DNA from: Acidobacteriaceae bacterium
GTDB lineage: Bacteria; Acidobacteriota; Terriglobia; Terriglobales; Acidobacteriaceae
Assembly (NCBI GenBank): GCA_003134655.1
Contig: PLBY01000150.1
Location: 1-36,719, forward strand
Length of the DNA: 36,719 nt
Direction: 5' to 3'
Both the position numbers and the translations under genes were made by a program. Below, in pieces: positions 15,823 through 23,924 of this stretch (position 1 is the first letter of the stretch; each line of letters starts with the position of its first letter). The notes under the pieces were generated by a model. That model was not told where the DNA came from. It made no database searches and saw only the letters and a list, made by a program, of their open reading frames with translations.

Positions 15823-16953
15823 CTAGGTCCGCAGTCCTCGCGCCCGCACCGGCCAAACCACTTCGACACGCTCTTCCCGGAAGCCGATGATCTCGTCATT
15901 CAGGTTGGCGCAGGTGCAAGCGTGGTAGGGGTAGAAACGGATCTTCTCTCCGAGTTTCACGCCCTCGTCGGTGCGCGCCATGCCGTGTTCTTCATTGAGC
16001 CGCTCGACGAAAATTCGCCGATCGACGGCCCGCGCGATGGTAGCGGGAGCAGCGCGGCCAGTGCCGACGCCGCCAGTATCCCCGCTGAAAGTCTTTGTGC
16101 CGCCGTCGATGGTGAGACGACCGCTTCCGTTCGAGCTCGCCACCGTGCACAGAACCGACAGCGCCAGCTGATCTTCGCTGGCGATGCCGTTGTCCAACTG
16201 TATGAGGTCGTTGAAAACGTAGTTGCCCGCACGCACTTCCGTGACGCCGGGAACTTCAGCGACCCATTTTCCGGTCGGCGTGCTGCCGGCCGTGACTTCG
16301 CCGACCTCGATACCGCCAGCTCTCAGTTGGTTCGCAACGTCCACCAGTAATTGCCCTTCCGCATGCCCGGCATCTTTCGGGTTGGGTGCTCCGGGAAAAC
16401 TGCCGGAGCGGTAGGTGGTGAGGCCTGCGAAGTGCAGTCCCGGCAACGAGTTTATTTCGGCTGCCAGACGTGCGATGGAAGCCTGGTCGTCCGAAGGAAT
16501 TCCGCCCCGGTGGAGTCCGCTATCGATATCAATGTGTACGTGGATCGTTACGCCCGCCTCGGAGGCGGCCTTCGACAATCCGCGGGCCGCTTCCTCGGAA
16601 TCGCAGTTCACCGTGAGGCTTCGGATGCGCGTCGTCAGCGCGGCGAGGCGCCGCCACTTCACCTCGCCGACGACTGGATACGCAATGCAGATATCCTCGA
16701 TCCCAGCGTCGGCAAAGGGTTCCGCCTCGCTCACCTTGGCGCAGACGATTCCGCGAGCCCCGGCGGCAATCTGCATGTGCGCGATCTCAGGGATCTTGTG
16801 GGTCTTAATGTGGGACCGAAACTGAACTTTGCACTTGTCCGCGTGGGCCTGCCATTCGCGGATGTTTTTCTCCAAACGGTCGAGATCAATCAGGGTTGTA
16901 GGGGTGTCCAGATCGTAGATGGAAGACCCTTGCTTTGGGTGAGATGAAGCCAA
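15823..16953 (-). CDS. D-threonine aldolase / D-serine dehydratase-like PLP enzyme (fold III)
   Basis: This 376-residue protein has the alanine-racemase-type barrel and the C-terminal D-ser_dehydrat domain. The Schiff-base Lys is K50 in RSHIKTHK. The metal site of this family is seen as H344 and C346 in YPYHACTCANLND. Other anchors are YDLDTPTTLID at the start, AYPVVGEVKWRR and VTAGSTPTG for phosphate binding. These enzymes cleave D-threonine to glycine and acetaldehyde, or dehydrate D-serine or D-threo-3-hydroxyaspartate; the sequence alone does not decide. The neighbouring RidA gene favours a dehydratase releasing enamines (inference). Confidence 0.88.
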   Translation of the reverse strand: MASSHPKQGSSIYDLDTPTTLIDLDRLEKNIREWQAHADKCKVQFRSHIKTHKIPEIAHMQIAAGARGIVCAKVSEAEPFADAGIEDICIAYPVVGEVKWRRLAALTTRIRSLTVNCDSEEAARGLSKAASEAGVTIHVHIDIDSGLHRGGIPSDDQASIARLAAEINSLPGLHFAGLTTYRSGSFPGAPNPKDAGHAEGQLLVDVANQLRAGGIEVGEVTAGSTPTGKWVAEVPGVTEVRAGNYVFNDLIQLDNGIASEDQLALSVLCTVASSNGSGRLTIDGGTKTFSGDTGGVGTGRAAPATIARAVDRRIFVERLNEEHGMARTDEGVKLGEKIRFYPYHACTCANLNDEIIGFREERVEVVWPVRARGLRT

Positions 16954-17134
16954 CTTGGTTCTCCGCGTTCAGATTTCGGCGTTCCTAGGATACAGTCTTA
17001 CGCAGGCGCGGGGAATCCTCCGTCAGACTCACGACGATTTTCAGTAGCGGCCTGCCGTGCCATCCGTTACCATCTCACTTCGAGGATCGCTCCACACTCA
17101 CTCGTGGAAGGCTTCCTCGCAGCCATCGAACCCA

Positions 17135-18049
17135 ATGCGCACGAATCGCCAACGATCCCTTCTCAGTGCACTCGCCTTGATCCTCGTTCTGTCTGTTCCG
17201 GGCGTCTTCGCCAAGAACAGCACTCAAATTGTCGTGGTCCCGGTTGCCAACATGTACTCCGGGCCGAGCGACCAGACCGACGTTGTGTCTCAGGCGATTT
17301 ACGGCAGCAATGTGACTCTGCTAACCGCCCGCGGCGAGTGGTGCAGAATTCAGACGGCCGACCATTACAAGGGATGGGTTCCGAGCCGACATCTTCGCCT
17401 CGTGCAGAGCGGCGCCGGCTACGCGACGGCGGGGATGGTCGTTCAGGTCGAGAGTCTTTTCGCCAATCTTTATCGCGAGCCCGACGTTACGAAGCACAAG
17501 CCTGTCCTCACCATTCCCTTCGAATCGCGACTGGAAGTGATCCCCGACGACGCAAGCGATAGAAAAAAGACCTCCGGAAAGGGAAGCCCCGAAGGTTGGC
17601 TGCAGGTTCGACTCCCCGACAAGCGCAGTGCGTGGATCCAGTCGAGCGATGTTGTCACCGACACGAAGCCGTTGTCGATTCCCGAATCCATCGAACTAGC
17701 GAAGCGCTTCCTCGGCATTCCTTATCTATGGGGAGGCACGTCGAGCTTTGGCTTCGACTGCTCCGGCTTCACGCAAATGCTGCTGCGGGCTCGCGGCTTC
17801 AACATGCCCCGCGACGCCGACAAGCAGGCGGAGTGGACTGGCGTGGTCGCGGTGGATCGTAAAAATCTGGAGCCCGGCGATTTGCTCTTCTTCGGGTCTT
17901 CGCCCCGCAAGATTGATCACACCGGAATGTACATCGGCGACGCGCAATTCATCCAGGACACCACTGAGGGACATCCCGTCGTTCAGATCAGCCATGTCGA
18001 CGACGAGCCGTGGACTCACCTTCTCGTTGCCAGCCGGAGAGTGAAGTGA
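17135..18049 (+). CDS. Exported NlpC/P60 cell-wall peptidase with SH3 domains
   Basis: This 304-residue exported peptidoglycan hydrolase has a signal peptide (TNRQRSLLSALALILVLSVPG, cleavage near VFA), two bacterial SH3-like domains (about 30-95 and 100-180; VANMYSGPSDQTD, GWVPSRHLRL, ANLYREPDV) and a C-terminal NlpC/P60 domain (about 190-304). The catalytic residues are C209 in FDCSGFTQ, H262 in KIDHTGMYIG and H280 in EGHPVV. It probably cleaves the gamma-D-Glu-meso-DAP bond of stem peptides. GTG 17057 opens the frame earlier, but the signal peptide places the start at ATG 17135. Confidence 0.9.
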   Translation: MRTNRQRSLLSALALILVLSVPGVFAKNSTQIVVVPVANMYSGPSDQTDVVSQAIYGSNVTLLTARGEWCRIQTADHYKGWVPSRHLRLVQSGAGYATAGMVVQVESLFANLYREPDVTKHKPVLTIPFESRLEVIPDDASDRKKTSGKGSPEGWLQVRLPDKRSAWIQSSDVVTDTKPLSIPESIELAKRFLGIPYLWGGTSSFGFDCSGFTQMLLRARGFNMPRDADKQAEWTGVVAVDRKNLEPGDLLFFGSSPRKIDHTGMYIGDAQFIQDTTEGHPVVQISHVDDEPWTHLLVASRRVK

Positions 18050-18146
18050 TCGGCATTCTTCCCGGGTGCTCCGTTACCACGCCGCCCGTCGCATGGCCCC
18101 GTGGACAATCGGACAGAGTGCGTTAGACTGACCAGCCGGAATCCAC

Positions 18147-19865
18147 ATGCCTTCAACTCTCGACGCGCTCCTGACCAGCCTCGAAGCCGCGAAAGGCCGT
18201 TTCGGGCGGGGCGCAAGCGCCCACACGCAAGCTATTCTCGAGCAACTGTCGCGCCACCAGTTTCGCGATCCCAAATCGCTGATTCGCTTTCACGAGAGCC
18301 TGCTGTTTCTGCGAGCCTTTCCGCAATCGCGCTCGGTCGTCGCGAAGATTGAACGACTGCTGGACACATTCCATAAGCGGATCGAGAAACTCCGTGAACT
18401 CGGAACCGACATGTCTGTGTTCGATGACTTCGACACTTCCGGCATCGCGGGCACAACCATGCAGGATGCGCTCAACTTCGACGCCGCGCGCTGGCTGGCG
18501 CGCCGCATTCCACGCAATGTTGAGATCGCGTGGGATGACTATGAGGAAGAACGCGCGATGGGATCTACCTGGCCGCGTTTCATTCCTTTGCTCTCGGAAG
18601 ATGCCGACGTGGAAGCAAACATCCCTTGGCGCAGCTGGCTCGACAGTGCAAGGGGGCGTGAGCGGGATCTCGAATGGCTGATTCGCCGCTTCGAACAGTT
18701 GCCGGTCTCTAATCGCCAGCGTGCGGAACTGTACGATTCGTTGCGTATCCCACTGCGCTGGCGCCTGGAGAATCTGAAGATCTCGCGCAGTCGCAACTGG
18801 ACGCAGCCGAGGCAGTTCTACTATCACGGCGCGCCGCTACTTGTCCGGAGCCAAGTGTCGCTGACGCGCGAACTCGCTCAAGCGGCTCCGCGTCTGGCAA
18901 GAGTCTCGCGTCGCGAAGGCCAGTCTGTCATGGACAAGATCCGGGCGGTGATGGCTGTGCGTTATCGCGAACTCTACGGCACGACGCTGGGCGATCCCAA
19001 CTCCGTTGTGCGCGCCCGGCTCGGCCGCGGTGTGGTCATGTATTTCTGGAACCTGCCAGCTGACCGGCGGTTGCCGTTGCGCGCCTACGTCGCGGGATTC
19101 ACTCTCAAGAACGGGGTTCCGATCAACTACATCGAAGCCATCGGTCTATGCGAATGGATCGAGGTGGGCTTCAACACGTTCTACACCTACCGGCAGGGCG
19201 AAACCGCCTGGATCTATGCGCAGGCTCTGCGTTGCCTGTGCGCGTTCACCGGAGCGACCACGATCTCGGTCTATCCGTATCAGATCGGACAGAACAATGA
19301 CGAAGCACTCGACTCCGGTGCCTTCTGGTTTTACCGCAAGTTGGGCTTCCGCTCGGGCAGCAGTGATCTGGAGCAACTTGCCAGGCGGGAAGAGCAGAAG
19401 ATCGCGGCGAACCCGCAATACCGCACGCCGAAGAAAACTCTGAGGCGGCTGGCGGAAGCGCATATGTTCTATGAACTGGGTCGAGCCGATCCTGCATCGG
19501 TCTCCGCGCAGGGAGTATGGGACACGTTCTCGACGCGCAATCTGGGCTTGCGCGTGAACCGGAGGATGGCGCGCGAGTTCGGGGGAGATAGCGAGGATAT
19601 CCGGCGCGCGTCGACAATTGACGTGAGCCGCGCGTTGGGAATCAACTTGTCCCGCCGGAACTTTGCGGAGCGCGAGGCCTTCGAGAACTGGTCACTGGTG
19701 CTGGCGCTGATTCCTGACCTGAGCCACTGGACTCCACAGGAGAAGAAGTGGGCGGCCGAAGTCATCCGCTCCCAAGCGGGCCCCAACGAGATGCACTACC
19801 TCCGCCTCGCGCGACATCATCTGCGGCTGCGCAAAGAACTTCTGCGGTTGGGGTCCAAGCAATAA
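18147..19865 (+). CDS. Uncharacterised 572-residue protein with a GNAT-like stretch
   Basis: I do not recognise the family. It appears soluble, with no signal peptide or membrane segment. The N-terminal third is helical and charged. Residues about 315-410 contain YVAGFTLKNGVPINYIEAIGL and, after SVYPYQIGQNND, the segment SGAFWFYRKLGF, which is like the final helix-strand motif of GNAT acetyltransferases. The C-terminal 170 residues are rich in Arg and Leu helices (RRMAREFGGD, HHLRLRKELLRL). It is flanked by the NlpC/P60 gene (97 bases upstream, same strand). Start ATG 18147 is preceded by CGGAA. Confidence 0.8.
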   Translation: MPSTLDALLTSLEAAKGRFGRGASAHTQAILEQLSRHQFRDPKSLIRFHESLLFLRAFPQSRSVVAKIERLLDTFHKRIEKLRELGTDMSVFDDFDTSGIAGTTMQDALNFDAARWLARRIPRNVEIAWDDYEEERAMGSTWPRFIPLLSEDADVEANIPWRSWLDSARGRERDLEWLIRRFEQLPVSNRQRAELYDSLRIPLRWRLENLKISRSRNWTQPRQFYYHGAPLLVRSQVSLTRELAQAAPRLARVSRREGQSVMDKIRAVMAVRYRELYGTTLGDPNSVVRARLGRGVVMYFWNLPADRRLPLRAYVAGFTLKNGVPINYIEAIGLCEWIEVGFNTFYTYRQGETAWIYAQALRCLCAFTGATTISVYPYQIGQNNDEALDSGAFWFYRKLGFRSGSSDLEQLARREEQKIAANPQYRTPKKTLRRLAEAHMFYELGRADPASVSAQGVWDTFSTRNLGLRVNRRMAREFGGDSEDIRRASTIDVSRALGINLSRRNFAEREAFENWSLVLALIPDLSHWTPQEKKWAAEVIRSQAGPNEMHYLRLARHHLRLRKELLRLGSKQ

Positions 19866-19884
19866 CTTCGTGGTTAGGGGCCAG

Positions 19885-20208
19885 CTACTCTATTTCGTGC
19901 CGAACCTTCTTAGAGAGTTTTTCCATCTTTTTCAAGTTGTCGTTGAGGTCTTTGACCAGCATCCCCTGCTGTAGTTTCTGCAGATCAGACTGAACCGAGT
20001 TACTCAGGGCAGATAATTCGTTGGCGTCGTGCTGAAGCGCCGCAAACCGGGCTGCTCTGACGTTGGGCGCAGGCGAGGCAGATACTTGTGAAATCTGTTC
20101 CTCACGCTGCGCGACGCTCTGGTTGATACGCGCCTGCATACAGGTGTGTTGGCTACTGGCCCGGACTGAGAGAATCAACAGCAGAAGAGAAGCGTAGCGG
20201 GTGGGCAT
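19885..20208 (-). CDS. Small exported coiled-coil protein, unknown
   Basis: This 107-residue protein has a short signal peptide (RYASLLLLILSVRASSQ) and a helical, charged mature region with heptad-like pattern (SALSNSVQSDLQKLQQGML, LNDNLKKMEKLSKKVRHEIE). GGAGG lies 5 bases before ATG 20208. It probably forms a periplasmic coiled coil. Its family and role are unknown. It is divergent from the DCC-family gene. Confidence 0.65.
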   Translation of the reverse strand: MPTRYASLLLLILSVRASSQHTCMQARINQSVAQREEQISQVSASPAPNVRAARFAALQHDANELSALSNSVQSDLQKLQQGMLVKDLNDNLKKMEKLSKKVRHEIE

Positions 20209-20310
20209 GGGAACCTCCGTCAGGCAGCGTGCTATTGGACGAAATTGTACTCCCGCCAGAAGATGATAAGCATAAAGCAGGGGAGATGAGGGAGGTCGAC
20301 GGATTGGTGC

Positions 20311-20339
20311 TTGACGCTATTTAGCGAAATAGCTAAAAC
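20311..20339 (+). promoter_or_regulatory. Promoter with embedded palindromic operator (DCC gene)
   Basis: TTGACG (20311-20316) and TAAAAC (20334-20339) are 17 bases apart. The spacer contains the perfect inverted repeat GCTATTTAGCGAAATAGC (20316-20333), and TTTAGC-N6-GCTAAA overlaps it. The geometry suits a repressor that blocks RNA polymerase; the regulator is not encoded nearby. Confidence 0.55.
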
Positions 20340-20357
20340 CGATCTGAGGTGTAGTGC

Positions 20358-20819
20358 GTGACAGAAGATGTTCCGCAGGGGGGCTCCGCGTCCGAACCGG
20401 TTGCTCACCCCATCCTGCTCTACGACGGTGTTTGCGGGCTGTGCAACCGGCTGGTGCAGTTCGTCTTGCGGCGGGATCCGGCGGGGGTGGTTCGATTTGC
20501 TGCGCTGCAGAGCGAGTTGGCTACAAGAATTCTCACGCGGCATGGGGCGGATGCCCGGGACCTCGATACTGTGTACGTCGTGGTGAATTACGAACTCTCG
20601 GATGAGAACCTCCTGTCTCTGTCGGATGCTGTCATTTTTATCCTCCAGCACCTCGGAGCGGCCGACCTTCGCGGAGCCGGGCGCGTCCTGCAGGTCGTTC
20701 CCCGGCCGCTTCGCGAATGGGGATACAGACTAGTCGCGCGCAACCGGTACCGCATCTTCGGGCGCTACGACACTTGTCCCATGCCCACCGAAGAGTTCCG
20801 TTCTCGTTTCCTCGCTTAG
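20358..20819 (+). CDS. DCC-family (DUF393) thiol-disulfide oxidoreductase-like protein
   Basis: This 153-residue protein of the DCC family carries the signature YDGVCGLCN with C26 and C29 as a CxxC pair in a thioredoxin-like setting, followed by RFVLRRDP-like and RFAALQSELA segments typical of the family. Redox function is inferred from family; its partner is unknown. It starts at GTG 20358 behind GAGGT. The stop overlaps the end of the convergent PLP decarboxylase gene by 4 bases. Confidence 0.85.
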   Translation: MTEDVPQGGSASEPVAHPILLYDGVCGLCNRLVQFVLRRDPAGVVRFAALQSELATRILTRHGADARDLDTVYVVVNYELSDENLLSLSDAVIFILQHLGAADLRGAGRVLQVVPRPLREWGYRLVARNRYRIFGRYDTCPMPTEEFRSRFLA

Positions 20820-22288
20820 GCCCGGCGATCCGCACCAGACTCGATGGTCATTCCCTGATTCATGACCAGACGTATCAGTTCCTCCATTTCATTTTCTGTT
20901 ACCGTGGGATTCATGCAAGTGAACTTCAGAGCCTGACGATTGTGGACTCGCGTGTGGCCGATGACTGCGAGTCCGCGATCAAAGAGACGCTGGCGGAGAG
21001 CGGTGTTGATCTGGTCCGAATCAAATGCCGCATGGGACGGGACGTAGCGAAACACGACCGTACTCAGTTGCGGTTCGCACAAGAGTTCAAGCTGCGGGGT
21101 ATCCCGGATGACTCTCGCTGAGTGCCGAGCGAGTTCGACCGTCCCGTCAATCATGGCGCCGAGCTTGGTGCGGCCGAGCGTTTGAAAGGAAATCCATAAT
21201 TTCAGTGCGTCGAAGCGGCGGGTAGTGAGCAGGGAAGTCGTCACCAGGTTGGGAATGCCTTCGTCTTTGTGAGCCTCGGGGTTGAGGTAGTCGGCGTTCA
21301 GCTTAATCGAGTCGAAGTGACGGGAGTCGCGCAGCAGGAATGCACTGCACGGAATCGGCTGCCAGAAGAGTTTGTGAAAATCGATACCAAGAGAGTCGGC
21401 GGCTTCAATGCCATTTAGCTTATCGCGATGCTGAGCGGAGAAGAGCAGAGCACCGCCGTAAGCCGCGTCCACGTGAAGCCATGCGCCCGCTGCTTGCGCG
21501 AGGGAGGCTAACTTTGGCATGGGATCGACCGAACCGAAGTCGGTTGTGCCCGCGGTCGCGACGATGGCCAAAGGAAGCAAACCTGCGGCCTGACTGGTCT
21601 GAAGAGACTCCTGCAGGGCCGCGGGACTCATGCGGAAGCAGTGATCCACGGCAACGCGTACAATGGCGTCGCTTCCCAGGCCCAACTGCGATGCGGCCTT
21701 CTCTACAGTGAAATGCGCAACCTCGGAGCAAAATATGCGCAGCCGGCGAGCCTCGGGAGGAAGCCCCGATTTCTGCGCAGACCAGTTCCAATGTTTCTGC
21801 AGAAACGTGTCGCGCGCCAGCAGCAGTGCCATGTAATTCGACTGCGAGCCGCCGGTGGTGAACGTTCCGTCAGAAGTAGCGGGTAGCCCTGCCTGCGCAC
21901 ACAGCCAGCGAATCATCTTCTGCTCAACGACCGTGGCGATGGGTGCCTGATCGAAGGAGTCCATGGACTGATTGAGGGTGTTGATCACGACCTCGGCAGC
22001 CAACGCGGCTAGCAGCGGCGGACAGTGCAGGTGGGCTGCGGTATGGGGATGGTTCACTGCGACCGAGTTCGAGACCACTGTGCGCAAAGTGGCGGCGATT
22101 TGTTCGGAAGTGCCTCCAGCGTCAGGAAGAAAATCGGTGCTGATGAGGTCCGCTAGCGCAGTGGCGCTCTTTCCGGAACAGGGAGCTTCTGGCAAAGGCT
22201 GGCAGACAATCTGAGCGGCTTCGGAGACAAGCTTCTGGTACCGGGCTTTGCCTTCCTGCGTGGGAGTCAAGAACTCAGATTCGAACAA
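20816..22288 (-). CDS. Group II PLP-dependent amino-acid decarboxylase
   Basis: This is a 490-residue cytoplasmic decarboxylase of the aromatic-L-amino-acid/diaminobutyrate decarboxylase group. Visible features are TGGSQSNYMAL (phosphate site), SEVAHFTVEKAA with the His that stacks on PLP, HVDAAYGG with the Asp binding the pyridine nitrogen, and GIDFHKLFWQP with the Schiff-base Lys (about residue 306). The DFHK-x-F/W-Q-P form is closest to L-2,4-diaminobutyrate decarboxylases, but glutamate or aromatic substrates are possible. I start it at TTG 22288 after AGGAAAG; the frame is open to TTG 22360, but that would overlap the upstream gene by 47 bases and has no ribosome site. Confidence 0.85.
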   Translation of the reverse strand: MFESEFLTPTQEGKARYQKLVSEAAQIVCQPLPEAPCSGKSATALADLISTDFLPDAGGTSEQIAATLRTVVSNSVAVNHPHTAAHLHCPPLLAALAAEVVINTLNQSMDSFDQAPIATVVEQKMIRWLCAQAGLPATSDGTFTTGGSQSNYMALLLARDTFLQKHWNWSAQKSGLPPEARRLRIFCSEVAHFTVEKAASQLGLGSDAIVRVAVDHCFRMSPAALQESLQTSQAAGLLPLAIVATAGTTDFGSVDPMPKLASLAQAAGAWLHVDAAYGGALLFSAQHRDKLNGIEAADSLGIDFHKLFWQPIPCSAFLLRDSRHFDSIKLNADYLNPEAHKDEGIPNLVTTSLLTTRRFDALKLWISFQTLGRTKLGAMIDGTVELARHSARVIRDTPQLELLCEPQLSTVVFRYVPSHAAFDSDQINTALRQRLFDRGLAVIGHTRVHNRQALKFTCMNPTVTENEMEELIRLVMNQGMTIESGADRRA

Positions 22289-22313
22289 GCGCGTCTTTCC
22301 TGGTGTTGCGTGC

Positions 22314-22529
22314 CTATGTTTTGCGCAATCCGAGAACAAGGGCGACAACGCCACCGGCAAGAAGAACTATGCCAGCGGCGGGAGGCAGTTTGTCGCTGCT
22401 TTGGGTCTCCACGCTGATTTTGGCGTCGCCGATCTTTACACCGTGATTCTCGCTGTGCGGAATGGGCACGACAAACGACAACACTCCAAGTACGAGCAGC
22501 AAGACTCCGATAAGGGGAAGAGCTTTCAT
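22314..22529 (-). CDS. Small two-helix membrane protein (DUF3185-like)
   Basis: This 71-residue protein has an N-terminal membrane helix (MKALPLIGVLLLVLGVLSFV), a polar loop of about 25 residues, and a second helix (AAGIVLLAGGVVALVLGLRK). The architecture and final GG-V-A-L-V-L-GL pattern resemble DUF3185 proteins. GGAG sits 7 bases before ATG 22529. It lies 25 bases upstream of the decarboxylase and is likely co-transcribed. Function unknown. Confidence 0.7.
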   Translation of the reverse strand: MKALPLIGVLLLVLGVLSFVVPIPHSENHGVKIGDAKISVETQSSDKLPPAAGIVLLAGGVVALVLGLRKT

Positions 22530-22917
22530 AGTGAAACTCCAATCCATGAGCCGAATTGAGCGTGATTCCCGCGCACCTGCACAACCACTACGCGCGAACA
22601 GCAGTACGCCAGTGATCCTATCATCAAGCGGCACGGCAGGTTCAGCTTCGCGCCCGCGGCGGTTGGAATTTGGCGAATCAGCTAGTTCCGCTGCTTTCAT
22701 TGCTGGTGCGCTAGGGCTATCATTGCGACCATGACGATCGCGAGAAAAATGCGCGGCCTTTCTATCGCAGCAATCGTTCGATTCAGTAGCAGTATCGGCT
22801 TTGGGCAAGAGGCTCCAGAGCATTCTTGAGTTTGTCCCCCAAAGGACGATCGAAACCTCGGCACTCGATGTTCGGGTCCGCCTCCTAAAATGTTCCGAGC
22901 AAAGGAATCGCTCACAA
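22530..22917. other. Intergenic region between small membrane gene and ppk2
   Basis: This divergent stretch of about 390 bases has no solid gene. A 32-codon open frame at 22731-22829 looks like a signal-peptide remnant but has no ribosome site or continuation. Promoters for both flanking genes must lie here; I could not identify strong hexamers. Confidence 0.4.
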
Positions 22918-23796
22918 ATGAAGACTGACAAATTGGCGAAGACCTATCAGGTGGAAAGCGAAAAACATTTCCGGCTGAAAGACTTCGATCCCGCAGATAC
23001 GGGACACTGGCGCTCCAAAGAAAGTGCCACTGAGGCTTTGCAGCAGGGTATTGCCCGCACCGCGGAACTGCAGGATAAGCTCTACGCGCAGGACAGCTGG
23101 GCTCTCCTCCTGATATTCCAGGCGATGGACGCGGCCGGCAAGGACGGCATCATCAAGCATGTGATGTCGGGGATCAATCCGCAGGGTTGCCAGGTGTTTT
23201 CGTTCAAAGCTCCCTCGGATCTCGAGCTGCAGCACGATTTTCTGTGGCGCACGACGCGCGATTTGCCGGAACGCGGGCATATCGGCATCTTCAACCGTTC
23301 CTATTATGAAGAGGTGCTGGTGGTGCGGGTTCATCCTGAAATTCTCAAGAGCCAGAAGACGCCGCCGTCGCTGGTGGGCAAGAAGATTTGGGAGGAGCGT
23401 TTCGAGGACATCCGCTCCTTCGAGCGGCACATGGCGCGAAGCGGGACGGTGATTCGCAAGTTCTTCCTGAATGTGTCCAGGAAGGAACAGAAGCGTCGCT
23501 TTCTGGAGCGTCTGGACGAGCCCGAGAAAAACTGGAAGTTCTCGGCCACCGACATTCGCGAACGCCAATGCTGGGATGACTATCAGAAGGCCTACGAAGA
23601 GATGATCGCCAACACGGCGACCGAACACGCTCCGTGGTACGTCGTGCCTGCGGATAACAAGTGGTTTACCCGACTGGTGGTCTCGGCGGTGGTGGTGGAT
23701 ACGCTGGAGTCTCTCCGCCTTGCGTATCCCAAGGTTGATGACGCGAAGCGAAAAGAGTTGGAAGCCGCGAAGAAACTCCTGATCTCCAAGAAATGA
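22918..23796 (+). CDS. ppk2: Polyphosphate kinase 2 (class III-like)
   Basis: This 292-residue cytoplasmic enzyme transfers phosphate between polyphosphate and nucleoside mono/diphosphates. The PPK2 motifs are all present: Walker A FQAMDAAGKDG (K75), Walker B/activating motif IFNRSYYEEVL (about 124-134) and the lid ATDIRERQCWDDYQ. FLWR, FERHMARSGT and WYVVPADNKWFTR also match. The overall pattern is nearest to class III enzymes, which phosphorylate both AMP and ADP. ATG 22918 is chosen since the family starts here and AAAGGA precedes it; the frame is open to 22801. It would regenerate nucleotides from stored polyphosphate. Confidence 0.92.
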   Translation: MKTDKLAKTYQVESEKHFRLKDFDPADTGHWRSKESATEALQQGIARTAELQDKLYAQDSWALLLIFQAMDAAGKDGIIKHVMSGINPQGCQVFSFKAPSDLELQHDFLWRTTRDLPERGHIGIFNRSYYEEVLVVRVHPEILKSQKTPPSLVGKKIWEERFEDIRSFERHMARSGTVIRKFFLNVSRKEQKRRFLERLDEPEKNWKFSATDIRERQCWDDYQKAYEEMIANTATEHAPWYVVPADNKWFTRLVVSAVVVDTLESLRLAYPKVDDAKRKELEAAKKLLISKK

Positions 23797-23924
23797 GTCC
23801 CCGCCTGTGGGGCGTGACCCACAGTCACGATCGTACCAGTGGGTACATCTGCTGCCCTTTGCAGGCAGCCTCGACTCGATTACCATAACCAAATTGTCCA
23901 CTTCTTCCCCGGAGATACCAAAAC

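Noticed and set aside
22731..22829. 32-codon frame resembling a signal peptide (MTIARKMRGLSIAAIVRF)
   Set aside because: No ribosome site and it ends right after the putative cleavage region; at most a remnant.
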